A DNA stretch of 64,000 bases from an uncultured Megamonas sp. (GTDB lineage: Bacteria > Bacillota_C > Negativicutes > Selenomonadales > Selenomonadaceae), in NCBI GenBank assembly GCA_900556715.1, contig USPM01000002.1:1-64000 (forward strand), in the 5' to 3' direction. Of this stretch, positions 37,940-46,297 are shown piece after piece. The notes beneath the pieces were generated by a model. The model did no database searches. It was given only the letters and a program-made list of their open reading frames with translations, and was not told where the DNA came from. The first letter of the stretch is position 1. Each line of letters begins with the position of its first letter. The translations under genes and the position numbers were made by a program.

Positions 37940-38731
37940 TTAATTATGTTGAAAACGTTTAGCTATATACACCAATACTGTCATTATCATAACAGTTAAA
38001 GCTATCCATTGCATAGGATATAATAACATATCTTTATTCACACTAAAATACATAAAACCAATACAAAATCTAATTATAGCCATTAACATTATACTAAATA
38101 AAAAAGTAGTTCCTTCAGCCAAAAACTTATACTTTCTATTAAAGAGTAAAACTAAAATAGATATTATAAATACTATACTATAAGCAAAAGCTTGATATAA
38201 TGCTACAGGTTGAAAATATTGATATGCTTCAAAACCTGTTGGACGATATCTATATTCTACATATTCTGCCAAACTATGATCATTTGGAATATCTAATCCC
38301 AGTGGTGTGCCAAGTGAAAACTGCATCATGAAATTGGCTAACTGTAAAACAGTCAAACCGAATAATAATGCTGGCATCATCAAATCAAACCACAACCATA
38401 AATTATAATCATATTTATGCAAAAAAACTATACTTGTCATCAAAAAACCAAATAAAGCACCATATATAGATAACCCACCTTGCCAAATGCAAAATATTTG
38501 AATTAAATTTGACGCATAAACATCTATGTGCATAATTACAAAAAAAATCCTAGCACCTATTAATCCTGCTGGTATCATCCAAACTAATAAATCCCACATA
38601 GGGCTGAAATTTTCACCGTATATTTTAAATAAAATTTTACTTATCACCAAACCTATCAACAATGAACATACGATTATCAAGCCATACCAATAAATATTAA
38701 TATTGCCCAAACAAAAAGCTACAAAATCCAT
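37940..38731 (-). CDS. Lgt-like membrane protein with degenerate catalytic motif
   Basis: A 263-residue polytopic protein resembling prolipoprotein diacylglyceryl transferase. Lgt landmarks are recognisable: the N-terminal WYGLIIVCSLLIG, GLIGARIFFVI, CIWQGGLSIYGALFG and QPVALYQ. The family's GR-GNF motif, whose Arg is essential in E. coli Lgt (Arg143), reads VLQLANFMMQ here. The Arg is therefore missing and the HP-LYE motif is altered. GAGAGGGAG precedes the ATG. It may be an inactive paralogue or have another lipid substrate; a canonical lgt should exist elsewhere. Follows no clear operon partner. Confidence 0.7.
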   Translation of the reverse strand: MDFVAFCLGNINIYWYGLIIVCSLLIGLVISKILFKIYGENFSPMWDLLVWMIPAGLIGARIFFVIMHIDVYASNLIQIFCIWQGGLSIYGALFGFLMTSIVFLHKYDYNLWLWFDLMMPALLFGLTVLQLANFMMQFSLGTPLGLDIPNDHSLAEYVEYRYRPTGFEAYQYFQPVALYQAFAYSIVFIISILVLLFNRKYKFLAEGTTFLFSIMLMAIIRFCIGFMYFSVNKDMLLYPMQWIALTVMIMTVLVYIAKRFQHN

Positions 38732-39059
38732 AAAATCTCCCTCTCTATCCCCATAACTCGTTTTTTATTTTTCATAATGTCTTATTGTACTGCTATCTAA
38801 AAAATTTATCAATTATTTACAATCATTTAAAATAACATTTACAAAATATACTTATAAAATCTAAAATATTATATTTCGTTATTTTTAATAAAGATTATTC
38901 AATCATAAATAAGTATTATATTCATATCATTTTTCTATGATTATTTATAAAATTATCATTTACTTATACCAAAACTAAAAAAAATATGATATAATTCCCA
39001 TGTGAATAAAATTAATTATCAAATTTCACTATAAAATATAGATAAAGGAGATATTTTTC
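38732..39059. other. AT-rich intergenic region before the DUF1858 gene
   Basis: No gene is visible. The only recognisable element is an extended -10 (TGATATAAT, 38987-38995) on the plus strand, about 65 bp before the DUF1858 start, with no good -35. Confidence 0.5.
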
Positions 39060-39260
39060 ATGACTATAACTAAAGAAATGGGTATTATGGAAGTTGTTAG
39101 CCAATATCCTGAAACTGTAGAAGTATTTGTAAACGCTGGTATGGGTTGCCTTGGTTGTGCTGCTGCTCACTTCGAAAACATCGAACAAGGTGCAGGTGCT
39201 CATGGCATCGATATCGACAAACTCATCGAAGATTTAAATGCTGCAATCGAAGCAAAATAA
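39060..39260 (+). CDS. DUF1858 domain protein
   Basis: A 66-residue protein consisting of a single DUF1858 domain, often annotated as hybrid-cluster-associated redox disulfide protein. Residues 8-20 (GIMEVVSQYPETV) and the motif GMGCLGCAAAHFEN with a CLGC pair at about 30 are diagnostic; the cysteines may bind a metal or form a redox disulfide. A strong AAAGGAGAT ribosome site precedes the ATG and a terminator follows. Confidence 0.85.
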   Translation: MTITKEMGIMEVVSQYPETVEVFVNAGMGCLGCAAAHFENIEQGAGAHGIDIDKLIEDLNAAIEAK

Positions 39261-39272
39261 TATATCATAAAA

Positions 39273-39310
39273 TAAAGCCACTAACTTTTTGTTGGTGGCT
39301 TTTATTTTTA
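39273..39310 (+). terminator. Terminator after the DUF1858 gene
   Basis: AGCCACTAAC (39276-39285) pairs with GTTGGTGGCT (39291-39300), followed by TTTATTTTT. It ends 16 bases before the TTG start of the next gene, whose ribosome site follows the T run. Confidence 0.75.
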
Positions 39311-39325
39311 AAGGAGCTGTTTTTC

Positions 39326-39790
39326 TTGTCTATTGAAAAAGTAAAATCATATTTTAAACAATTTCATATGGAAGATAAAATTATGGAATTTCCTGTTTCT
39401 AGTGCTACAGTTAGTGAAGCTGCCAAGGCTTTAAATTGCCAAGAAGCTCATATTGCCAAAACAATGTCTTTTAAATTAAATGATAAAGCTATTCTCGTAG
39501 TCATGGCTGGAGATATGCGAATTGACAATCATAAATTTAAAGAAAAATTCCATAAAAAAGCTACTATGCTTAAAGCCGATGAAGTTGAACCTATGACTGG
39601 TTTTCCTGTTGGTGGTGTTTGTCCATTTGCTCCTAATGATGGCATAAAAGTATACCTTGATGAATCCTTAAAACGTTTTGACAAAGTATATCCTGCTTGT
39701 GGCAGTAGAAATAGTGCTATTGAACTTAGCATTCCTGAACTTGAAAAATACTCCAAAGCTGTCGAATGGGTAAATATTGGTAAACATTAA
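39326..39790 (+). CDS. YbaK/ProX-type aminoacyl-tRNA deacylase
   Basis: A 154-residue free-standing editing domain of the YbaK family, which hydrolyses mischarged tRNA in trans, typically Cys- or Ala-tRNA(Pro). Landmarks are the conserved Lys in HIAKTMSF at about 46 and the loop TGFPVGGVCPFA at about 95. The frame is open upstream into the DUF1858 gene, but AAAGGAG nine bases before TTG at 39326 marks the true start. ProS at 46298-48004 has its own insertion domain, so this would be a second line of proofreading. Specificity cannot be read from sequence. Confidence 0.85.
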   Translation: MSIEKVKSYFKQFHMEDKIMEFPVSSATVSEAAKALNCQEAHIAKTMSFKLNDKAILVVMAGDMRIDNHKFKEKFHKKATMLKADEVEPMTGFPVGGVCPFAPNDGIKVYLDESLKRFDKVYPACGSRNSAIELSIPELEKYSKAVEWVNIGKH

Positions 39791-39826
39791 ACAGTATGTA
39801 AATATATAAATGTAAAGGAGAATAAA

Positions 39827-40501
39827 ATGGTATCAGGTGTAATCCATCAAAAAAATAATTTCTATACGATTAGAATTATAGGTAATTGTGGTGAATTTTC
39901 AGCAGAAGAATTAATAGCTATCGCTCAAATTGCTTCAACGTATGGCAATGGCAAAATCACTGCTACATCTAGAGGAACTATAGAAATTGAACAAATTTCC
40001 CCAGATAATTTAGAAATCGCTTTAGAAAAAATAAAAATAAATAATCTTCGTCTAGGTGGTACAGGGACTACAGTTAGAGCTGTAATCAGCTGTAAAGGCA
40101 CTACTTGCACTAAAGGTCTATACGATGTACACGCTTTAGCAACAGAATTAGATAATTTATTTTATGGTCAAACCGTTCCTAAAAAATTAAAAATAGGTGT
40201 CTTTGGCTGTATCAACAGTCTTGGCAAAGCCAAATCTCAAGACATCGGTATAATGCCATCATTTAAAAATCCACATAAATTTGAATTATATATCGGTGGA
40301 TTATTAGGAAATAGCCCTGTCTATGGTCAACATATTGATATTGCTTTAAATAAAGAACAATTAATTTATGCTATAAAATTTATCATTGAAATTTATCAAA
40401 AAAATGGCAAATATCCTCAACGATTACGCAAAGTTTTGGATGCAAATCCTAATCTTTGGCAAGAAATAAATAATTATTTAATTGAATTAATTCAAAAATA
40501 A
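39827..40501 (+). CDS. Sulfite/nitrite reductase-like protein lacking one cluster ligand
   Basis: A 224-residue protein with the ferredoxin-like half domain (YTIRIIGNCGEFSAEELIAIAQIA; ATSRGTIEIEQI) and the siroheme/4Fe-4S domain of nitrite/sulfite reductases. Cluster cysteines Cys89 and Cys94 (CKGTTC) and Cys128 (GCINSLGKAK) are present, but the fourth ligand, in the family's GC-N-C motif, is Leu132 (codon CTT at 40220-40222). The C-terminal ferredoxin domain of longer homologues is also absent. Start ATG behind AAAGGAG. It may bind only a cluster or siroheme in altered form, or be non-catalytic. Confidence 0.75.
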   Translation: MVSGVIHQKNNFYTIRIIGNCGEFSAEELIAIAQIASTYGNGKITATSRGTIEIEQISPDNLEIALEKIKINNLRLGGTGTTVRAVISCKGTTCTKGLYDVHALATELDNLFYGQTVPKKLKIGVFGCINSLGKAKSQDIGIMPSFKNPHKFELYIGGLLGNSPVYGQHIDIALNKEQLIYAIKFIIEIYQKNGKYPQRLRKVLDANPNLWQEINNYLIELIQK

Positions 40502-40502
40502 T

Positions 40503-40548
40503 AAAAGCACCTTAAAAGCTAAATCAATGACTTTTAAGGTGCTTTTTA
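40503..40548 (+). terminator. Terminator after the sulfite-reductase-like gene
   Basis: AAAAGCACCTTAAAAG (from 40503) pairs with CTTTTAAGGTGCTTTT, followed by a short T run. Confidence 0.8.
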
Positions 40549-40598
40549 TATAAAAAGTGTCAAAAAGTGTCAAAAATAAAAATATATTTTAACTTTAT

Positions 40599-40621
40599 TA
40601 GGAAAAATTTTTCTAAAAATT
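40599..40621 (+). promoter_or_regulatory. Palindromic operator candidate (RpiR/CodY)
   Basis: TAGGAAAAATTTTTCTA (40599-40615) is a near-perfect palindrome of the GAAA-N-TTTC kind used by RpiR-family regulators. Overlapping it, ATTTTTCTAAAAATT (40607-40621) matches 13 of 15 bases of the CodY box AATTTTCWGAAAATT. Both ends lie just upstream of the -35. Confidence 0.45.
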
Positions 40622-40630
40622 CCCAAATTA

Positions 40631-40659
40631 TTGTTTAATAAAATAACTTAAAATATAAT
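40631..40659 (+). promoter_or_regulatory. Promoter of the GH4-GalM-PTS operon
   Basis: TTGTTT (40631-40636) and TATAAT (40654-40659) are separated by 17 bp, 35 bp upstream of the GH4 start, with the operator candidate directly before the -35. Confidence 0.65.
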
Positions 40660-40693
40660 ATGTTCAAGATTTCAATATTTTAGGAGGAACATC

Positions 40694-42085
40694 ATGAATA
40701 ATCAATTAAAAATTGTTACAATTGGCGGAGGTAGTAGTTATACTCCTGAATTAATGGAAGGTTTTATTAAAAGATATAAAGAACTACCTATAAAAGAAAT
40801 ATGGCTTGTTGATATTGAAGCTGGAAAAGAAAAATTAGATATAGTAGCTAAATTAGCTCAACGTATGTGGAATGCTTCTGGATATCCTGTAAAAGTTTAT
40901 ACAACATTAGATAGAAGAAGTGCTTTAAAAGATGCTGATTTTGTTACTACTCAATTTCGTGTTGGTTTATTAGATGCTCGTATAAAGGACGAAAGAATTC
41001 CTGCTTTGCATGGCATGTTAGGTCAAGAAACCAATGGTGCTGGTGGTATTTTTAAAGCATTTAGAACTATTCCCGTAATAAAATCTATTATAGATGATAT
41101 GAGAGAACTTTGCCCTAATGCATGGCTCATTAATTTTACTAATCCTAGTGGTATGATTACAGAAGCTGTTATTAAACATTTCAATTGGAAAAAATGTATT
41201 GGTTTATGTAATGTACCTACTATTTCAATGATTGCAGAACCTAAGTTACTTAATAAATCCATTAATGATTTAAATTATAGATTTGCTGGTTTAAATCATT
41301 TTCATTGGCATAAAGTATTTGATAAAGATGGTAAAGATTTAACACCAGAGCTTATAGAACATATAAATGAAAAAAATGGCGGTACTCCTGTTAATATTTA
41401 TCCAGCTAAATTTCCATTAGATTTATTACATTCTATGAATTTATTACCATGTGGATACCATAGATATTACTACATGCAAAAAGAAATGCTTCAACATAGC
41501 CTAGAAGAATTTAATTTAGCTGGTGGAACACGTGCAGAACAAGTAAAAAGAACTGAACATGAATTATTTGATATATATAAAAATCCTAAATTAGACCACA
41601 AACCAGAACAATTATCTAAACGTGGTGGTGCATATTATAGTGATGCTGCTTGCGAATGTATCAATGCTATCTATAATAACAAAAAAATTCACATGGTAGT
41701 TAGCACTCAAAATAATGGTGCTATTCCTTGTTTAGATGATAGTTCTATTGTTGAAATTTCTTCTATAATTTCTGCAACTGGAGCTCAACCTTTAGCTTGG
41801 GGAAAAATGTCACCATCTCAAAAAGGATGGTTACAATTAATGAAAGCTATGGAAGAATGTGTTATTCAAGCTGCTATAACAGGTGATTATGGAACTGCTT
41901 TAGAAGCATTTAATATCAATCCTTTAATCGAAAATAGTAATGAAGGTATTGCTGTTTTAAATGAATTACTCTTAGCCCATGAAAAATATTTACCTCAATT
42001 TAAAGAAATTATATGCAAATTAAAAAAACAAGGAATAAAATTAACTGACCCTGTAGTTGTTGATTTAATGGAAAATGGTTATTGA
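40694..42085 (+). CDS. 6-phospho-beta-glucosidase (GH4 family)
   Basis: A 463-residue NAD- and Mn-dependent GH4 hydrolase. GGGSSYTPELMEGF at about 11 is the nucleotide-binding loop; INFTNPSGM at about 145, GLCNVP (metal-ligand Cys) at about 172 and GLNHFHW (metal-ligand His) at about 200 are conserved. The sequence is much closer to LicH/CelF 6-phospho-beta-glucosidases than to 6-phospho-alpha-glucosidases such as GlvA. AGGAGGAA precedes the ATG. It would cleave the phosphorylated disaccharide imported by the PTS protein two genes on. Confidence 0.9.
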   Translation: MNNQLKIVTIGGGSSYTPELMEGFIKRYKELPIKEIWLVDIEAGKEKLDIVAKLAQRMWNASGYPVKVYTTLDRRSALKDADFVTTQFRVGLLDARIKDERIPALHGMLGQETNGAGGIFKAFRTIPVIKSIIDDMRELCPNAWLINFTNPSGMITEAVIKHFNWKKCIGLCNVPTISMIAEPKLLNKSINDLNYRFAGLNHFHWHKVFDKDGKDLTPELIEHINEKNGGTPVNIYPAKFPLDLLHSMNLLPCGYHRYYYMQKEMLQHSLEEFNLAGGTRAEQVKRTEHELFDIYKNPKLDHKPEQLSKRGGAYYSDAACECINAIYNNKKIHMVVSTQNNGAIPCLDDSSIVEISSIISATGAQPLAWGKMSPSQKGWLQLMKAMEECVIQAAITGDYGTALEAFNINPLIENSNEGIAVLNELLLAHEKYLPQFKEIICKLKKQGIKLTDPVVVDLMENGY

Positions 42086-42096
42086 GGTGAAATTTA

Positions 42097-43140
42097 ATGT
42101 CTATAAAAACTGAATTATTTGGTAACTTACCTCATAATAAATCAGCCTATTTATATACCATAAAAAATATCAATGGCATGTTTATTAAAGTTTCTAATTA
42201 TGGTGCTTTATTAACTTCATTAGTTGTAAAAAATTTCCAAGGACAATATAAAGATATTGTCCTTGGTTATGATAACTTAGAGGATTATTTTGATAATTCA
42301 CCATTATTCGGAGCAATTGTAGGAAGAAATATAAATAGGATATCTAATGCTCAATTTGAAATTAATGGTCATATTTATAATCTAATAAAAAATAGAGATA
42401 TCCATAATATACACAGTGATAAAGAACATGGTTTTCATAAAGTTTTGTGGAAAACTACCTTTTTAGATGAAAATAGTATATCCTTTTCTTATTTCAGTCC
42501 TGACCAAGAACAAAATTTCCCGGGAAATTTATCTGTTAATGTTACTTATACTTTAACAAATAGCAATGCTTTGATTATTTCCATTAGAGCTATTAGTGAT
42601 AAAACAACTTTAATTAATATTTCTAATCACAATTACTTTAATCTTTCTGGTCATGATTCAGGCGACATATTAAATACAGAATTATTAATAAATTCTGATT
42701 TTTTTACCCCTGTAGATGAATATACGATACCTACTGGAGAAATTCGTTCTGTTCTAAAAACACCATTTGATTTTACTTATTCTCATAAAATAAAAAATGA
42801 TATATTTAAAAATTATAGTCAATTAAAAATAGCAAATGGTTTTGATCACAATTTTGTATTAAATAATCCTCATATCGGTCTTAGAAAAATAGCTCAAGCA
42901 AGAAATTCTAATGAAGGTATCAGTATGGACGTTTACTCTGATTCTATTGGATTACAATTTTATACGGGTAACAATTTATCTAAAATAAAAGGAAAAAATA
43001 ATGCTATTTACGATAAATACAGCGGCTTTTGTCTTGAACCACAGTATTTTCCTAATAGTATTAATACAGATAATTTTGAAAAACCTATTTTTAATCCAAA
43101 TGAAGAATTTAAAACTACTGTAATTTATCAATTTACTTAA
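42097..43140 (+). CDS. galM: Aldose 1-epimerase
   Basis: A 347-residue mutarotase of the galactose mutarotase superfamily. The segments SNYGALLTSLVVKN, GAIVGRNINRISNAQFEING, NISNHNYFNLSGHD (catalytic His) and GFDHNFVLN are typical. It lies 11 bp after the GH4 gene and 21 bp before the PTS gene, so it probably interconverts the anomers of the sugar released in this pathway. Confidence 0.9.
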   Translation: MSIKTELFGNLPHNKSAYLYTIKNINGMFIKVSNYGALLTSLVVKNFQGQYKDIVLGYDNLEDYFDNSPLFGAIVGRNINRISNAQFEINGHIYNLIKNRDIHNIHSDKEHGFHKVLWKTTFLDENSISFSYFSPDQEQNFPGNLSVNVTYTLTNSNALIISIRAISDKTTLINISNHNYFNLSGHDSGDILNTELLINSDFFTPVDEYTIPTGEIRSVLKTPFDFTYSHKIKNDIFKNYSQLKIANGFDHNFVLNNPHIGLRKIAQARNSNEGISMDVYSDSIGLQFYTGNNLSKIKGKNNAIYDKYSGFCLEPQYFPNSINTDNFEKPIFNPNEEFKTTVIYQFT

Positions 43141-43161
43141 CTTATTGGAGGTTATTTATTT

Positions 43162-45279
43162 ATGAACAATAATATATTTTCTGTAGTGCAAAAGATAGGC
43201 AGATCTTTTTTCCTACCAATGTCCGTCCTACCAGTTGCTGGTATATTATTGGGAATAGGTGCTTCATTCACTAATCCTAATACTATAAAAACTTTTAACT
43301 TAGAAAATATTTTAGGCGATGGTACTTTTCTACATGGTGTACTAGTTATTATGTCTTCAGTTGGAAGTGTTATATTTTCTAATTTACCTATAATATTTGC
43401 ATTAGCAGTCGCTTTAGGTATGGCTAGAAATGAAAAAGCTGTTGCTGTGTTAGCATCTGCATTATCATTTTTAGCGATGAATACTACTGTAAATGCTCTT
43501 TTAAAACTCTCTGGACAAATTTTACCTGATGGAAGTTATTCTTCAGATACTTTACAAGGTGCAATTACCACTATGTGTGGTATAGAAACACTTCAAATGG
43601 GCGTATTTGGTGGTATTGTTGTTGGGCTTGTAACAGCATTTTTACACAATAAATTTTATAAGCAACAACTTCCTATGGTTTTATCTTATTTTGCTGGTAT
43701 CCGTTTTGTTCCAATTATTTGTGTTGTTGCTCATATCTTTGTAGGTGTTGCTCTTTTCTTCATTTGGCCAACTATTCAACAAGGAATATTTGCTATAAGT
43801 AATCTTATTATGGCTAGTGGATATATTGGTACTTTTATCTTTGGATTTATGGAAAGAATTTTAATACCTTATGGATTACATCATGTATTTTATATACCGT
43901 TTTGGCAAACAGGATTGGGAGGAACAGCTGTAGTTGATGGTGTTACTGTAGCTGGTGCTCAAAATATATTTTTTGCTCAACTTGCTTCTCCAAATGTTAC
44001 TCAATTCAGTGTAGAAGCTTGTCGTTTCATGACAGGAAAATATAGTTTTATGATGGCAGGACTTCCCGCAGCTGCATTAGCAATGTATCATTGTGCAAAA
44101 CCTGAAAACAAAAAAATAGTTGGTGGTTTACTAATATCTGCAGCTTTAACTTCTTTTGTTACAGGTATTACAGAACCTATTGAATTTACATTTCTTTTTA
44201 TTGCCCCTGCTCTTTTTGTACTTCATTGTGTATTAGCTGGTTTTTCTTTTGTATTAATGCATATGCTTAATATTTGTATTGGTACAACTTTTTCATGTGG
44301 TTTAATTGATTTTATTTTATATGGAGTTTTACAAGGACAAGCTAAAACCAATTGGTTAATGATTTTACCTGTTTTTGTAGGCTATTTTGTCTTATATTAT
44401 TTTGTATTTAAATTTGTTATTTTAAAATTTAATTTACCTACACCTGGTAGAGGTGATTCTACGGAGAATAAATTGTATACAAAAGAAGATTATCTAAATA
44501 AGAAAAAATCTACTAATACAAAAATAGATGTTATTAATAACGATAACCTATCTCCTATAATTATCGATGGTTTAGGTGGAACAGATAATATTTTAGATAT
44601 TAATAGCTGTGCTACTCGTTTAAGATTGACTGTTAAAGATAATACAAAAATAAATGAAGCTCTTTTAAAACAAACTGGTTCTGCTGGAATTATACAAAAA
44701 GGTAACGGCATTCAAATAATTTATGGACCTCAAGTTTCTATTATTCACAGTAATTTAGAAGAATATATTACTTATTTAGCTAAAAATAAATCTGTTGATA
44801 AAAATATTGATAATTCATCTGCTTTAAAAGGTGAATTAAAAGCTGTTTCAGATGGTAAAGTTATTCCACTTTCTAATGTCCCTGATGAAACATTTTCTTC
44901 AAAAGCTCTTGGAGATGGATATGCTATACAACCAACAAAAGGAGAAGTTGTAGCCCCTATATCTGGTACTATAACTATGCTTATGGAAAAAACAAATCAT
45001 GCTATAGGCATAAAAACAGATAATGATATTGATATTCTTATTCATATAGGAATTGATACTGTAACTTTAAATGGTGTAGGCTTTACACCACTTGTAAAAA
45101 TAGGTCAAAAAGTAAATATAGGTGAGAAGCTTATTGACTTTGATAAAAATTATATTGAAAAAAATCATTTATGTTCTGATATTATTGTTATCATATTAAA
45201 TAATAATAATATTCCAGAAGTAAAATATACTACGAATATTATTGCCAAAGCTGGCGAAACAACTATAGGTACATGGTAA
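43162..45279 (+). CDS. PTS transporter EIICBA, glucose superfamily
   Basis: A 705-residue fusion of the phosphotransferase system. The EIIC membrane domain (about 1-420, MSVLPVAGILLGIGAS) is of the glucose/N-acetylglucosamine type. The EIIB domain has its phospho-Cys483 in DINSCATRLRL, and the C-terminal EIIA-glc domain its phospho-His628 in LIHIGIDTV. It phosphorylates the sugar during uptake using PEP, EI and HPr. A GGAGG site precedes the ATG. The family transports glucose, maltose, GlcNAc or beta-glucosides; the GH4 partner favours a beta-glucoside disaccharide, which is inference. Confidence 0.9.
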   Translation: MNNNIFSVVQKIGRSFFLPMSVLPVAGILLGIGASFTNPNTIKTFNLENILGDGTFLHGVLVIMSSVGSVIFSNLPIIFALAVALGMARNEKAVAVLASALSFLAMNTTVNALLKLSGQILPDGSYSSDTLQGAITTMCGIETLQMGVFGGIVVGLVTAFLHNKFYKQQLPMVLSYFAGIRFVPIICVVAHIFVGVALFFIWPTIQQGIFAISNLIMASGYIGTFIFGFMERILIPYGLHHVFYIPFWQTGLGGTAVVDGVTVAGAQNIFFAQLASPNVTQFSVEACRFMTGKYSFMMAGLPAAALAMYHCAKPENKKIVGGLLISAALTSFVTGITEPIEFTFLFIAPALFVLHCVLAGFSFVLMHMLNICIGTTFSCGLIDFILYGVLQGQAKTNWLMILPVFVGYFVLYYFVFKFVILKFNLPTPGRGDSTENKLYTKEDYLNKKKSTNTKIDVINNDNLSPIIIDGLGGTDNILDINSCATRLRLTVKDNTKINEALLKQTGSAGIIQKGNGIQIIYGPQVSIIHSNLEEYITYLAKNKSVDKNIDNSSALKGELKAVSDGKVIPLSNVPDETFSSKALGDGYAIQPTKGEVVAPISGTITMLMEKTNHAIGIKTDNDIDILIHIGIDTVTLNGVGFTPLVKIGQKVNIGEKLIDFDKNYIEKNHLCSDIIVIILNNNNIPEVKYTTNIIAKAGETTIGTW

Positions 45280-45315
45280 AAAAATAGAGTAGGGATTTTT
45301 TCCCTACTCTATTTC
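45280..45315. terminator. Bidirectional terminator between the PTS gene and the RpiR regulator
   Basis: AATAGAGTAGGGA (45283-45295) pairs perfectly with TCCCTACTCTATT (45301-45313). The stop codon of the RpiR gene lies inside the stem. Confidence 0.85.
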
Positions 45316-46161
45316 TCTATCATCCATAAAATTAATAAATTCATGAATATACTCTATATTTTTTTCTCTATTTAAATTATAAATACATGAAAATAAAACA
45401 TCTAAAATATATTGTAATACTATATGTGAAGAAAATTGTGATATTCTATCACGTAAATTCTCCTTATCACTGATTGATAATTGATATTTTATATAATTAG
45501 CATACATATTACCATTTGCTTTACTAATAAAAATAATAGGTATTTGCTTTAAATATAATTTTTTTATAATACTAGGAATAAATGTTGCTTTACCTGAATA
45601 AGATATAATAATTGCTACATGTTTTTTATCAGCTGCTAAAACTCTCATTCTTTGTTCATACAAGGATTTTGGACAATTGACAATTCGTCCAATCGTTAAC
45701 ATTTTATCTTGAAAATTTTCTGCTGCATTTAAATTATGTGCATGCGTATATATATCAATAACTTTAGCATTAAATAATAAATGAGTAACTTTTGTTAAGA
45801 TTACATGATCAATATAATTAAAAGTATCTTTTATTGTTGTTTCATATAAGTTCATTAATTTATATGCAATACTTTTTTGACTATCATTATATTTAAATGG
45901 ATAGTTTACATCTACAACTTTACTATTTTCTTGCTTAATCATAAGATCTTGCACTAATTGTATTTTCAATTTATTAAATCCATCTATACCTATTTTTTTA
46001 CATAATCTATGTATAGTTGATTTAGACACAAAAACTGTATCCGCTAATTCTTGAATAGTTTGTTCTTTTACAATTTCTTTATTATTTAAGATATAATTTA
46101 TTACTTTCATTTCTATAGGTGTTAAATCATCACAAAATTTAATCATATTTTCTAAAAGCAT
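45304..46161 (-). CDS. RpiR/MurR-family transcriptional regulator
   Basis: A 285-residue regulator with an N-terminal RpiR-type helix-turn-helix (residues 1-77, QELADTVFVSKSTIHRLCKKIG) and a C-terminal SIS sugar-phosphate-binding domain (VIDIYTHAHN, AIIISYSGKATFIP). It is convergent with the sugar operon and is the likely local regulator, sensing the phosphorylated sugar. The SIS core is somewhat divergent. The operator candidate at 40599-40615 fits the family's binding pattern. Confidence 0.87.
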   Translation of the reverse strand: MLLENMIKFCDDLTPIEMKVINYILNNKEIVKEQTIQELADTVFVSKSTIHRLCKKIGIDGFNKLKIQLVQDLMIKQENSKVVDVNYPFKYNDSQKSIAYKLMNLYETTIKDTFNYIDHVILTKVTHLLFNAKVIDIYTHAHNLNAAENFQDKMLTIGRIVNCPKSLYEQRMRVLAADKKHVAIIISYSGKATFIPSIIKKLYLKQIPIIFISKANGNMYANYIKYQLSISDKENLRDRISQFSSHIVLQYILDVLFSCIYNLNREKNIEYIHEFINFMDDREIE

Positions 46162-46232
46162 TTTCTATTCCTTTCAAATATAACAATTTTATATCTTAAC
46201 TATTCATCAAATAATTTAATTAATATTAGTCT

Positions 46233-46290
46233 AATAATAAAATAGTGATTATATAAAAATAATATAATCACTTCTATATAATCACTACTA
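46233..46290 (-). terminator. proS terminator
   Basis: AGTGATTATATA (46244-46255) pairs perfectly with TATATAATCACT (46275-46286), followed on the minus strand by a T-rich run. Confidence 0.7.
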
Positions 46291-46297
46291 AAATTTA

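Noticed and set aside
39146..39325. An upstream extension of the YbaK-type protein
   Set aside because: It overlaps the DUF1858 gene in another frame and crosses a terminator; the TTG at 39326 has the ribosome site.
40554..40576. Tandem AAAAGTGTC repeats before the sugar operon
   Set aside because: Only two copies, outside the promoter geometry; too little to call a site.
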